Source of the DNA: Sneathia vaginalis
GTDB lineage: Bacteria; Fusobacteriota; Fusobacteriia; Fusobacteriales; Leptotrichiaceae
DNA length: 64,000 nt
Assembly: GCF_000973085.1 (NCBI RefSeq)
Contig: NZ_CP011280.1
Coordinates: 148,641 to 212,640 of the forward strand
Direction of reading: 5' to 3'
Shown: one piece after another, positions 45,940 to 56,000 of the stretch
Position numbering within the stretch: position 1 is the stretch's first letter
Layout: each line of letters starts with the position of its first letter
Position numbers and translations under genes: made by a program
The notes under the pieces: generated by a model
What the model saw: the letters and a program-made list of their open reading frames with translations, nothing else
Database searches by the model: none
What the model was told of the DNA's origin: nothing

Positions 45940-46860
45940 ATGGAATTAATTTTTTTAGAACCATATATGAAAGAAGTAGTATGGGGTGGAACAAGAATAC
46001 AAAAAGAATATGGTTACAAAACAGATAGCGATCATATTGGTGAAGCATGGATAGTAAGTGCAAATGAACATGGATTAAGTAAGGTAGCTAATGGAAAGTA
46101 TAAGGGGCTTAGTTTAAAAGACTTATGGGATAATCATCGTGAAATATTTGGTAATGAATTGAAAGGTGTTTTTCCTTTGTTAATAAAATACATAGATGCA
46201 AAAGATAATTTAAGCATACAAGTACACCCAGATGATAAATATGCTAAAATGGTAGAAAATCAACCTAATGGTAAAGCAGAGTCATGGTATATATTAGACT
46301 GTGAAAAAGATAGTGATATTTTAATAGGTCATAATGCAAAGACAAAAGAAGAGTTTAAAAAATATATAGATGATAAGGAATGGTCAAAACTTTTAAGAAT
46401 AAGAGGAATAAAAAAAGGTGACTTTTTCAATATACCAGCAGGTACAGTACATGCTATTAGAAAAGGTACATTAATATTAGAAACACAACAAAATAGTGAT
46501 ATAACATACAGATTATACGATTATGATAGATTGCAAAATGGTAAAAAAAGAGAATTGCACATACAAAAAAGTATAGATGTAGTTACTTGTCCATATGATA
46601 AAAAGAATGTTGAGGTTACACCAAAGATAGAAGGTAACAAAATAGACTATCTAAAAGACGATAAATTTTCTATTACAAAGTACAAAGTAAATGGTAGACA
46701 AGAAATAGAACTTGAAAGCTTCTATATTATTTGCGTGATTGAAGGAACAGGTAGTGTAAATGGCATAGAAATATCAAAAGGCACAAACTTTATAGTCCCA
46801 AAAGCATTTGGAAAGATATGTTTTGAAGGTAGTGTAGAGTTCATGTTGATTCATGATTAA
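45940..46860 (+). CDS. manA: Mannose-6-phosphate isomerase
   Basis: A zinc-dependent cupin that interconverts mannose-6-phosphate and fructose-6-phosphate. The 306-residue length fits the short Firmicute-type class I enzymes. Zinc ligands are visible as Gln94 and His96 in IQVHPDD, Glu114 in GKAESWY, and His171 in AGTVHAI. The opening EPYMKEVVWGGTRI is typical. TTAGGAG precedes the ATG. It feeds mannose taken up by the PTS into glycolysis. Confidence 0.95.
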   Translation: MELIFLEPYMKEVVWGGTRIQKEYGYKTDSDHIGEAWIVSANEHGLSKVANGKYKGLSLKDLWDNHREIFGNELKGVFPLLIKYIDAKDNLSIQVHPDDKYAKMVENQPNGKAESWYILDCEKDSDILIGHNAKTKEEFKKYIDDKEWSKLLRIRGIKKGDFFNIPAGTVHAIRKGTLILETQQNSDITYRLYDYDRLQNGKKRELHIQKSIDVVTCPYDKKNVEVTPKIEGNKIDYLKDDKFSITKYKVNGRQEIELESFYIICVIEGTGSVNGIEISKGTNFIVPKAFGKICFEGSVEFMLIHD

Positions 46861-46940
46861 AAAAATGAGAAGAAGATGAGCAAATGTTAGTGTAAGTGAA
46901 ATATAATATTTACTAGATAAATCCTAAATATTTTAGAATA

Positions 46941-47060
46941 AGAGGATATACTAAATTGTTACAAAAAAGTGAAATTTTTAAAAATATAAGTGATACTATT
47001 GTTTTAAGATTATTTGAAAAGAAATTAATGGCTTTAGAAGATTTTAAGAATGTGACTTAA
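46941..47060 (+). pseudogene. Possible remnant of a Crp/Fnr-type regulator gene
   Basis: Between manA and the next gene a 39-codon frame reads LLQKSEIFKNISDTIVLRLFE followed by about 18 more residues. Its first part looks like the N-terminal 'L..s.IFk.is' opening of a Crp/Fnr cyclic-nucleotide-binding domain, but it stops after about 35 residues. It is probably a gene remnant; a chance resemblance is possible. The rest of 46861-47080 shows nothing recognisable. Confidence 0.35.
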
Positions 47061-47080
47061 AAAATAATAAAAAATTAATA

Positions 47081-47109
47081 TTGCATTTTGTACGGTTTTT
47101 TAATATAAT
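47081..47109 (+). promoter_or_regulatory. Promoter of the small secreted protein gene
   Basis: TTGCAT (47081-47086), a 17-base spacer and TATAAT (47104-47109), about 48 bases before the start codon. Confidence 0.7.
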
Positions 47110-47156
47110 AGATAAGACATTAATAAGTGTCATAAAAAATATTAAAAGGAGAACAC

Positions 47157-47525
47157 ATGAAGAAAAGAACAGCAGTTATTACTTTATCAAGTATTTTATT
47201 TTTAACTGGAACAGCTTTTGGGAAGGGCTATACAAATACTAATTTCCAAACACATATAAAAAATGCTCAAATACAAGAACAAAAAGATAAAAGAGCATTT
47301 GAAGAAAAAGTGAAGAAATTAAATGAAGATAAAAGTAAGGCAAAAACACCAAAGAGAGAAAAACCTGAATTAACTAAAGGTTACTCATCAAAAATTTCTG
47401 CAATATTTGTGGCTTTAAATCATATCAGTTCATTCAATAAGGGATATGAAATAACTAGAGGTGCTAATGGGTTATATTACATTAGACTATTAACAGATGA
47501 AACTTATAGAATTAAAAGTTATTAA
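47157..47525 (+). CDS. Small secreted protein of unknown function
   Basis: A 122-residue protein with a clear signal peptide (about 1-22, ending TAFG). A lysine- and glutamate-rich helical stretch follows (about 38-70), then a more ordered C-terminal part (SSKISAIFVALNHISSFNKGYEI, ending in a strand-rich segment). No family was recognised. It has its own promoter, an AAAGGAGA ribosome site and a terminator. It is probably periplasmic or surface located. Confidence 0.7.
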   Translation: MKKRTAVITLSSILFLTGTAFGKGYTNTNFQTHIKNAQIQEQKDKRAFEEKVKKLNEDKSKAKTPKREKPELTKGYSSKISAIFVALNHISSFNKGYEITRGANGLYYIRLLTDETYRIKSY

Positions 47526-47551
47526 ATTTAGAATAAAATTATAGGAAAAAT

Positions 47552-47592
47552 AAAGCTTATGCCTTATTTTATAAGGCTGTAGGCTTTTTTTT
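47552..47592 (+). terminator. Terminator after the small secreted protein gene
   Basis: GCCTTA and TAAGGC form an inner stem, and AAAGC with GCTTT an outer one, followed by a T run. Confidence 0.8.
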
Positions 47593-47741
47593 ATTTAGAT
47601 TTTGGACTATCAAATTGAGAAATATTTATTTAAAAAGCACTTGATTTATTTCTCATAATTCAAATAACAACATATTGTGTTTAAAAGTAAAAAAAACTCT
47701 AAATGAGACAAAATAAAAAAAATAAAAAAAAGTTAATGTGT

Positions 47742-47818
47742 GTCTTCGTAGCTCAGCAGGTTAGAGCATTTGGCTGTTAACCAAAGGGTCGTTGGTTCGA
47801 ATCCATCCGAGGACGCCA
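47742..47818 (+). tRNA. tRNA-Asn (anticodon GTT)
   Basis: A full cloverleaf of 77 bases with CCA encoded. The acceptor arms are GTCTTCG and CGAGGAC with one G-U pair, the D arm is GCTC/GAGC, and the anticodon stem TTTGG/CCAAA encloses the loop CTGTTAA with anticodon GTT. The T arm holds TTCGAAT. The T stem has one U-U mismatch (second pair). It is the only tRNA gene seen in the window. About 30 bases separate it from pepC, so they may share a transcript. Confidence 0.96.
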
Positions 47819-47849
47819 TTTTTTTAATATTTTTAGAAAGAAGGTAAAT

Positions 47850-49184
47850 ATGGAAAGAATAGATTTTAATGATATCGAAAGATATGCTCTTTCATATGAA
47901 CAAAAAGGTTTAAAAGTTTTACAAAATTCTGTACACAAAAACGGAATTAATAATGCTACTTTTAATGCTGAAGCACAAATAAAGGATCAACATGTTTATT
48001 CAGTTGATATTAAAACAGGAGCTGTTGCAAATCAAAGACAATCAGGTAGATGTTGGATGTTTGCTGCACTTAATACATTTAGACATAAGTTGAATAAAGA
48101 TTACAAGTTAAAGGATTTTGAATTATCACAAACTTATACATTCTTCTTTGATAAATTAGAAAAATCAAACTATTTCTTGGAAAATATTTTAAAAACTCTA
48201 GATGAAGACCTAGATTCAAGACTAGTACACTTCTTACTTGCAACACCTCAACAAGATGGTGGACAATGGGATATGTTAGCTTCAATTATTGAAAAATATG
48301 GTATAGTTCCTAAATATGCAATGCCTGAAGCATTTCATAGTACAAGTTCTATGAGATTAGATGACTTATTAAACAAGAAATTAAGAAAATCTGCTCAAAT
48401 ATTAAGAAGTCTACATGAAGAAGGTAAATCAGTTGATGAATTAAGAAAACTTAAAGATGAAATATTAGATGAAATATATTCATTCTTAGTTGTTTCATTA
48501 GGTAAACCACCTAAAGCATTTACATTTGAATATGAAGATAAAGATGGTAAATTCCATAGAGATGAAAATATTACACCAAAAGAATTCTTTAATAAATATG
48601 TTGGTATAGATTTAAATGATTACATCAGCTTAATCAATGCACCAACAAAGGATAAACCTTATCACAAGACTTTCACTGTTGACTATTTAGGAAATGTATT
48701 AGGTGGAAGACAAGTTAAGTACTTAAATGTTACTATGGAAGAATTAAAACAAGCTGCAATATCTCAATTACAAGATGGTGTTACTGTTTGGTTTGGTTGC
48801 GATGTAGGACAAAGTTCTGATAGACAATTAGGAATAATGGACTTAAATATATTTGAAGTAGATAAGAGTCTTGGAATTGATTTTTCAATGACTAAAGAAA
48901 TATCATTAGACTATTGTGAAAGCTTAATGACACATGCTATGGTATTATCAGGAGTAAATATATTAAACGAAAAACCAACACGTTGGAAAGTTGAAAATAG
49001 CTGGGGAGATCAACCAGGTAACAAAGGTTATTTTGTAATGTCAGATGAATGGATGGATAAATATACATACCAAGTTGTAGTTAACAAGAAATATTTACCA
49101 GAAAATTTAAGAAAGTTAATTGAACAAGAACCTATAGTATTAAAACCATGGGACCCTATGGGATCACTTGCGTTAATGAAATAG
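47850..49184 (+). CDS. pepC: Aminopeptidase C (bleomycin hydrolase family)
   Basis: A papain-fold cysteine aminopeptidase of family C1B, cytoplasmic and usually hexameric, that trims peptides. The 444-residue protein has the catalytic triad: Cys68 in QSGRCWMFAALN, His362 in LMTHAMVLSG and Asn383 in ENSWGD. The C-terminal tail that blocks the active site from acting as an endopeptidase is present. An AGAAAGGAAGG-like site precedes the ATG. Confidence 0.96.
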   Translation: MERIDFNDIERYALSYEQKGLKVLQNSVHKNGINNATFNAEAQIKDQHVYSVDIKTGAVANQRQSGRCWMFAALNTFRHKLNKDYKLKDFELSQTYTFFFDKLEKSNYFLENILKTLDEDLDSRLVHFLLATPQQDGGQWDMLASIIEKYGIVPKYAMPEAFHSTSSMRLDDLLNKKLRKSAQILRSLHEEGKSVDELRKLKDEILDEIYSFLVVSLGKPPKAFTFEYEDKDGKFHRDENITPKEFFNKYVGIDLNDYISLINAPTKDKPYHKTFTVDYLGNVLGGRQVKYLNVTMEELKQAAISQLQDGVTVWFGCDVGQSSDRQLGIMDLNIFEVDKSLGIDFSMTKEISLDYCESLMTHAMVLSGVNILNEKPTRWKVENSWGDQPGNKGYFVMSDEWMDKYTYQVVVNKKYLPENLRKLIEQEPIVLKPWDPMGSLALMK

Positions 49185-49220
49185 AGTTAATATGTAACTT
49201 AATGATTTTTAAAATACATC

Positions 49221-49248
49221 TTGCTTTTTAGAAAAATAAAGGTATACT
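49221..49248 (+). promoter_or_regulatory. Promoter of spoVG
   Basis: TTGCTT (49221-49226), a 16-base spacer and TATACT (49243-49248), about 40 bases before the gene. Confidence 0.65.
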
Positions 49249-49288
49249 TTTAATAACAGAAACATTTATTAAAAGTGAGGTACACGAA

Positions 49289-49561
49289 ATGACTATTACA
49301 GATGTTAGAATTAGAGTCGTTAAAAACACTGAAGGAGAGCTTAAATTAAAAGCTTATGCAGATGTAACATTTGATGATTGCTTTGTTGTTCATGGATTGA
49401 AGATTATAGAAGGGCAAAATGGGTTATTTATTGCTATGCCTTCTAAGAAGATTGGTAATGGTGAATTTAAAGATATTGTTCACCCAATACAACCAGAATT
49501 TAGAAATCATATTACAGAAGTTATACTTAAAAAATATGAAGAAGAAAAAAATAAAGATTAA
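49289..49561 (+). CDS. spoVG: SpoVG-family nucleic-acid-binding regulator
   Basis: A 90-residue SpoVG protein: ITDVRIRVVKNTEGELKLKAYADVTFDDCFVVHGLKIIEG, then the conserved GLFIAMPSKK and DIVHPI segments. The quoted motifs cover nearly all of the family's signature. SpoVG is a small DNA- and RNA-binding regulator that affects septation, capsule and virulence genes in several non-sporulating bacteria. It has its own promoter and a strong terminator. The adhesin gene follows it, but no direct link is shown. Confidence 0.95.
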   Translation: MTITDVRIRVVKNTEGELKLKAYADVTFDDCFVVHGLKIIEGQNGLFIAMPSKKIGNGEFKDIVHPIQPEFRNHITEVILKKYEEEKNKD

Positions 49562-49583
49562 TATTCTTTAGAACAAAGTGAAT

Positions 49584-49638
49584 ACATCTAGTATTAATAA
49601 TACTGGGTGTTATTTTTTTTTTTTTTTTTTTTTTTTTT
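49584..49638 (+). terminator. Terminator after spoVG with a 26-base T run
   Basis: ACATCTAGTA pairs with the TACTGGGTGT that follows (two G-U pairs) around an AT-rich loop. After TTA comes an unbroken run of 26 T (49613-49638), much longer than termination needs and likely to vary in length between clones. Confidence 0.8.
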
Positions 49639-49846
49639 CGCCCACGTAAAGTATCTTTATATTTAGATAAAAAAAGTTAATAGTGATAAGGTAAAAAAAC
49701 ATGATTTTATCTAATTAAAATGTTTAGTATGAAAAATATATATGACATTTAGAAAAATATATAAGTAGATATTTAAAAAAATACGGATAAAAAAAGTTAG
49801 AAATTAAATTTGAAAAATAAATTTCAACTTTATTTAACAAAAAAAT

Positions 49847-49874
49847 TTGCAAAAATGCGGGGGGGGGGTATAAT
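49847..49874 (+). promoter_or_regulatory. Promoter with a ten-G tract in its spacer (candidate phase-variable)
   Basis: TTGCAA (49847-49852), a 16-base spacer and a perfect TATAAT (49869-49874). The last ten bases of the spacer are G (49859-49868), directly against the -10. Slippage in the tract would change the -35/-10 spacing and so promoter strength, as known for poly-G/poly-C promoters in Neisseria. It points towards the giant adhesin, 206 bases downstream. Base composition stands out sharply from the AT-rich surroundings. Confidence 0.75.
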
Positions 49875-49888
49875 AATAAGAGAAGTAT

Positions 49889-49945
49889 AGATGATAGGAG
49901 GTAAATATGAAAAAAATGATATCAATCATCTTTTTTTATTATTAA
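49889..49945 (+). other. Leader with a 12-codon ORF and terminator-like hairpins
   Basis: An AGGAGG site (49896-49901) precedes an ATG at 49907 that encodes a 12-residue peptide (MKKMISIIFFYY) stopping at 49943-49945. ATGAT (49916-49920) with ATCAT (49925-49929), or alternatively AGATGAT (49889-49895) with ATCATCT (49925-49931), can form hairpins followed by seven T (49931-49937). It could be a leader-peptide attenuator or the remains of a gene cut off after its signal sequence. The rest of 49639-49846 shows only AT-rich sequence without a gene. Confidence 0.5.
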
Positions 49946-49965
49946 TATATTATATTTTGGGGATA

Positions 49966-49993
49966 TTTACAACTATAAAGAATTGTTTATAGT
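49966..49993 (+). promoter_or_regulatory. Second candidate promoter for the adhesin gene
   Basis: TTTACA (49966-49971), 16 bases and TATAGT (49988-49993), about 87 bases before the adhesin start. Each hexamer differs from consensus at one position. It would bypass the poly-G promoter and the leader hairpins. Confidence 0.5.
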
Positions 49994-50036
49994 AAAATAC
50001 AAATTTTTTAATCAGAGGAGTTAAAAATTAGTAAAT

Positions 50037-50087
50037 ATGAGTGTTGTAGAAATGTTTAATGAAATAGGAGAGGTATTTTATGAATAA
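50037..50087 (+). CDS. Possible 16-residue ORF overlapping the adhesin start
   Basis: ATG at 50037 opens a 16-codon frame (MSVVEMFNEIGEVFYE) ending at TAA 50085-50087, eight bases into the adhesin gene. It covers the adhesin ribosome site, so its translation could couple to or modulate adhesin translation. It has no close ribosome site of its own (AGAGGAG is about 15 bases away), so expression is uncertain. Confidence 0.3.
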   Translation: MSVVEMFNEIGEVFYE

Positions 50088-53000
50088 AAATATTAAAGAA
50101 ATAGAAAAATTTTTAAAAAGAAGTTTGAAGAAAAAAGTAAAGATAACAACAAGTTTAATTGTGCTATTTATGATGAGTAATAGTATTGTTAGTATGGCGG
50201 AATGGATAAGTTTAGATAACGGGAAAATAGGAAGTAAGGGTAAAGATAATAGCAGTAAAGGATCTATAGCTTTAAATCCTAAAACTGAAAATGATTCAGC
50301 AGTACAACATCAAAAAGTTGGAGAATTTTCAGTAGCAATTGGGATAGGATCACAAGCACCAGATTCTAATTCAATATCAATAGGATCTAGATATTTATCA
50401 AATAAAGGAGAAATTAGTCTAACGACAGCAGATGGTGAAGACTCAATAGCAATAGGTAGTGGAGCTTATGTACGTAAATCAGATAATGGTGGAAAAGGAA
50501 TACATGATGGTGATAAAGGGAGAGTAACAGAAAGTTCAATAGCAATAGGGACTAAAGCAGGAACTGCGGTATATCGTAGTATAGCTATTGGTAATACAGC
50601 AGAAGCGATTCCATTAAAAATATTTTATCCAGATTACAGAAAAAATGATAATGACTACATACAAAATGGTGCAGGTGGAGAAGCTGTTGCAATAGGTTCT
50701 GGAACAAAAGCAGTTGACCAAGCAACTTCAATAGGTAATGGGACATATGCTATAGGTAGATCTTCAATCGCATTGGGGTCAGATGATAATGAAAATTTTA
50801 AAGAAAGTATATCAAAAGCAGATTATAATCATTATTTTAAAAAATTATATGGAATTATTGATAAAAATGGAGATTCATACGGGTTCAGAAATAGCGATGG
50901 ATATATGTATACTAATAAGGTAATATATTCACCAACACTTGCAGCAGGGTCTGGTGGTGTTTCTATAGGTACAAGAGCATTATCTTATGGAATAGGAGCT
51001 ACATCTATAGGAGCATTTTCATATGCATTAGGTGATTACAGTGCTGCTATGGGAGCTAAGACTCGTGCTGAAGGAAAAGGAGCAATTGCAATCGGTAATG
51101 GAACTAGGGTATTTTCTGACAAAGCGGTAGCTGTTGGTAATGAAAATGAAGTTTCCAAAAAAGGTGGTTTAGCATATGGTTATAAAGCTATATCAAGTGG
51201 GAATAATACTATAGCCATAGGTACAGATGTTTATGGAAATGTTAATATAGAAACAAATGGTGCAAATGGTGTGCATAAAAAATATGCTACAAATGATGTA
51301 GATATAATAAAGAATATTCATTCTGAATTTGAGGATAAAAATATAACTAATACACTTAATAATCTTGAAAAACTTTATACTAATAATGATTCATATACTG
51401 CTAAAGAAGAAGAAATGCAACTTGACTATAGTGGTAAAAAAGAAACAACTGGTCAAAAGGTAAAAAAACAAAATGGTAATAATGCATTAGTTATAGGTAC
51501 AAAAGCAGTAGCAAAAGGTGATAATAGTATTACATTAGGACATGCAGCTTTTAGTATGAAAGATAATTCAGTAGCCATTGGTTCTTATGCGTATGTAAAC
51601 GGTAAAAATTCAATAGGATTTGGAATAGGTACAAAGGTGTTATCAGATAATGCGTTGATATTTGGATTAGGTTCAGTAGCAACATCTAAAGCTAAAAACT
51701 CATTAATTTTAGGTAATGCAGCATTTACAAATGCAGAAAATACTCTAGCTCTAGGTAATAAGTCATCAGCATATTTGAAAAATTCAATGGCTTTAGGTAA
51801 TGAATCAACTACAGATTATAAAGAAGTTTGGTTAAAACAACCAGGTTATGCACCAAAAGGTGCAATATCTATGCCATCATCATCAAATATAGGTATAGTT
51901 TCTTTTGGAAGTATAGGTCAAGAAAGAAGATTAACTAATGTTGCAGCAGGATACAGAGATACAGATGTTGTAAATGTATCACAATTAAAGAGTTTAGAAG
52001 AAAAATTAAGTACAGTTAATCCAGATGAAAAAGAATCTAGTATGATGAATTATGTAGCAGTTGATAAAGAAGCAAATGGTAGTGAAGGTAAAAAGATAAA
52101 AGAAATTGCAATGAAAGAATTGTATTATAAACAATACATTCAATTGAAATCAAAACAATTAGAGATCAAAGTTAGAAAGGAAAGAAATAAAGAGTCCTTT
52201 GATGATACTTTTGAAAAAGATTTAGATAAAAAAATAAAGAGTTTAGAAAGTAAAAATATAAAGGCAATTAATAACTCAAAATTAAAAACTTTTGATATAG
52301 AAAAAGAAATTAAAAATGATTCTAAATTTGCTAATAATATATTAAAAGAAATATCTGAAGCAAAAGATACAGATTTATCTGTTGAAAAAGTAAATAGTGT
52401 TTTAGAGGATAGTGAAAAAGAATTAGTTAAAAAGTCTAATTTCTACAACTCAGGTGCTAAAGGGAAAGATGCAGTATCAATAGGAGTTTATGCTAGTGCT
52501 ACTGGAAATGAAGCGATAGGTATAGGTAAAGATACAGATGCAAATGGAGCAAATTCAGTAGTTATTGGTACAAAAAATGCTAAGAGTAATAAAACAGACA
52601 ATGGAGATACTGATAAGAGTGTAGATAAAATAACAGCAAAGACAGATGGTGTTGCAATAGGTCATGGCGTAGAATCAGAAGCATATTCAGTAGGTATAGG
52701 TTCTAATGTTTATGCAGGTAATACAGCAGTAGCTATAGGAGATAGATCTAAAGCTAATGGTAAATTTGCAATAACAATAGGTGAAAGATCAAGTGCAAAT
52801 AGCGAATCAGCAATTGCTGTAGGTACAAGATCAAAGGTTATAGCTAAATATGGTATAGCACTAGGTGAAGATTCAAAAGCAACTAAGGAAAATGCAATAG
52901 CTATTGGAAAAGGAGCAAGTGCAGAACATAATGATTCTATAGCAATGGGTAATGGATCCGTTGCAAATGAAAGTACGAAGGATGGGTATTTAACTAATCA

Positions 53001-56000
53001 AAAACATACTGGTGGAGAAGTGGTTTCTTTTGGATCAACTAGCAAGCTAAGAAGAATTGTAAATATAGCAGATGGTGTAAATGATACAGATGTTGTTACT
53101 ATTGCTCAGTTAAAGATGGTAAAAGCAGATGTTGATAAAGTATCGCCAGATAAAATTTTAGGCAAAATAGAAGGTAAAGATGGCATTTATACAAGAAAAG
53201 AAAATGATAAACTTTTAATAGGTATTGATAATGATAAGTTAAATGAAAATATACAAAATAAGTTTAATACATTTAAGACTGATATCAATAATAATATTGA
53301 TAAAAAAATAAACGGTAAATATATTGAATTTAGTGGTGATGATATAAATAAAAAAGTTAAAGTTAATTTAGATAAAGGATTACAAATTAAAGGTGATACT
53401 AATATAACTGTAGCTAAAAGTAATGATACATCACTACAAGTATCATTGAAAAAAGATTTAAATGTAGATAGTTTAACTCTACAAAATAAGAAAATTAATG
53501 TTGAAGGAGATAATTTAAAATTTGCAGGTAAAACAATTGCTACAAATGATAAAATAGATTCATTAGTACTTAAATATACTTCTAATGGTAAAGGAGATAA
53601 TACAACTAAATTAAAAGATGGACTAAACTTCAAAAATGGTAAAAATACTATAGCAGAAGTAGAAAATAATGGTATTGTGAAATATAATTTAGATGAAAAT
53701 TTAATTGATATTACAAGTATTAAGGGGAAAAAAGATAAGAATAATCAAGAAATTAAATTTGATACAGATAAAGGTGTACAAATTATAGATAATAACAAAA
53801 CAATTACATTGCATGATGGTAAAATAACAGGTTTAGATACAACCGATAAGAAAATTGAAGATGGTAAGGCAGTTAGTGGTGCAATTTTAAATGAAGCTTT
53901 GAAAGGATACATTAAAGATGATGGTTCTATAATTGAAAAAGCAGGTATAGATGATTTAGGCTTCGTTATTTCAGATAATAATAATACAAATGGTCAAAAA
54001 ATTTTTGTTAAATCAGGTAATAACAAGGTAAATAAAATTAATTTAGTTTCTGATATACTAGATATAGATACTAAGACTAGTGGAACTATTAACTTTAAGT
54101 TAAATAAAAAAGGTAAAACAGAATTAGCAAATGAATTATTATCTAAAGTGCCAAATATAAAAGCAGAAGATGGAAGTGCTATAACAGTTAAGAATGGTGA
54201 AAATGAAAAGATAATAGGGTTAAATGAAGATAAAATAAAAGAAATTGTAAATAAAACAGATATTTCAAATTATACAAAAAATGATTTTAGTAATCTAACA
54301 GATGGTGCTAAAACAGAAATAACTAATCTAGTAGATGTAGTAGGAGATAGTGAAAATGTAGCTGTAACATCTTCTGTTGATTCTTCTACTAAAAAGAAAA
54401 CATTTACAGTTAAATTAAATGATACATTGAAGCAAAAAATGGATAAAATTGGAACAGGAGAAATTAAAGAAAATAATGATTTAACAGTAAATGGTGGTGT
54501 TGTATATAAAGCGATAAATGATGCTAAAAATGATATTTTAAGTAAAAAACTTACTTTCAAAGGTGATGATTCAAATCCTGTAACTATAGGATTAAGTGAA
54601 GAACTTAATATTAAAGGTGGAGCAAATTCAGGAGTAGATAATAATAATATATATGTTGTAAAAGGAAAAGATAATACATTAAATATTAAATTGGCTAAAG
54701 ATATAAATGGAATATCAAGTATTAGTATGGCTGATGGTATTAAAGTTGATTCAACAGGAATTAATATGAACAGTAAAAGAATAACTGGTCTTGCAACACC
54801 TGTAAATACTACTGATGCAGTTAACAAAAATTATGTTGATGAACATGTAGCGAATGTTGTAAGAACATTAGCAGATGACATAAAAAAAGGTAAAGGTATT
54901 AATATAGAAGCAACTTCACCTACAATATATGTATATAAAGAAGAAGGTAAAGATCCAGTAAAAGTTAAAAAGGTTGGAGATAAAGTATATAAAGAAACAG
55001 ACTTAGATGATAGTGATGGAACAATAAAACCTAAACAAGGTGCTGAAGAGTTAAGTGATGAGAAATTAAAGAAGGTATACATAGCTACAATTAATCCAAG
55101 TGATAAATTAGTAACAACTAAAACTAAATTATCAAATATTGACGATGGAGAAATAAGTGAAAATAGTACAGATGCAGTTAATGGAAGTCAATTAGCTAAA
55201 ATATTAGGAATAGATGGAAAAGATAAAAAAATTGATGAAAATGGTAATATTGTAGTAAATAAAGATGGTAAAGAAGGTAAGTTAAACGTATTAGATAAGA
55301 TAGTAGAATTAGATGGTATAACTAATAAAGAAATAGAATTTAAAGCTAATAATGAAAAAACTAAAAAAGTTAAGTTAGGATCTGAAATATCTATAAAAGC
55401 TAAAGATAATACAGAAGAATATGATTCTAATAAATATAGTGGTAAAAATCTTTATGCAACAGTTAGTGATGATGGAATAAATATTGAAATGAAGGAATCA
55501 CCAGAATTTAAAGGAGTTACTGTTGGTGATGAAGGAATTACAATAAAGAAAGGAAATCAAAAGACAACTATTTTAAATATTGATAATACTACAGGGGATT
55601 TAGTAATTAATAAAGGCGGAGATAAAAATGAAAAGTTAATTACTGATAAAAATATAGGTTCACAAAGTATATCTTATTATAACAACAAAAAAGAAGGAGA
55701 TACTGCTAAAAAAGTTCTATTAAATAAAGGATTTGACTTTGTAGACGGAACTAATATTAAAGCAAGTGTTACAGGTGGAGATGTAAATGAAGCAAAAGTT
55801 CAATTTAATTTAAGTGATGAATTAAAAGGAATTAGTTCTATTAAAGGTAATTCACCTAATGATGCTACTATATTAGAATTTAATGATGATGGCTTGAAAT
55901 TGAATACTAAAAAAATAAGTGGAATAAATAGTGGAGATATATCAGAAAATTCTACTGATGCAGTTACAGGTAAACAAATTAATGATATTTTAAATAAGAT

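Noticed and set aside
47613..47660. Imperfect inverted repeat AATTGAGAAAT / ATTTCTCATAATT upstream of tRNA-Asn
   Set aside because: It is AT-rich, has a two-base interruption and a long loop, and has no clear relation to a promoter or gene; chance is likely at this base composition.
50300..53100. Regularly spaced repeats in the adhesin gene, considered as a CRISPR-like array
   Set aside because: The repeats are in-frame protein motifs (AIG-type head repeats), not conserved DNA repeats with unique spacers.
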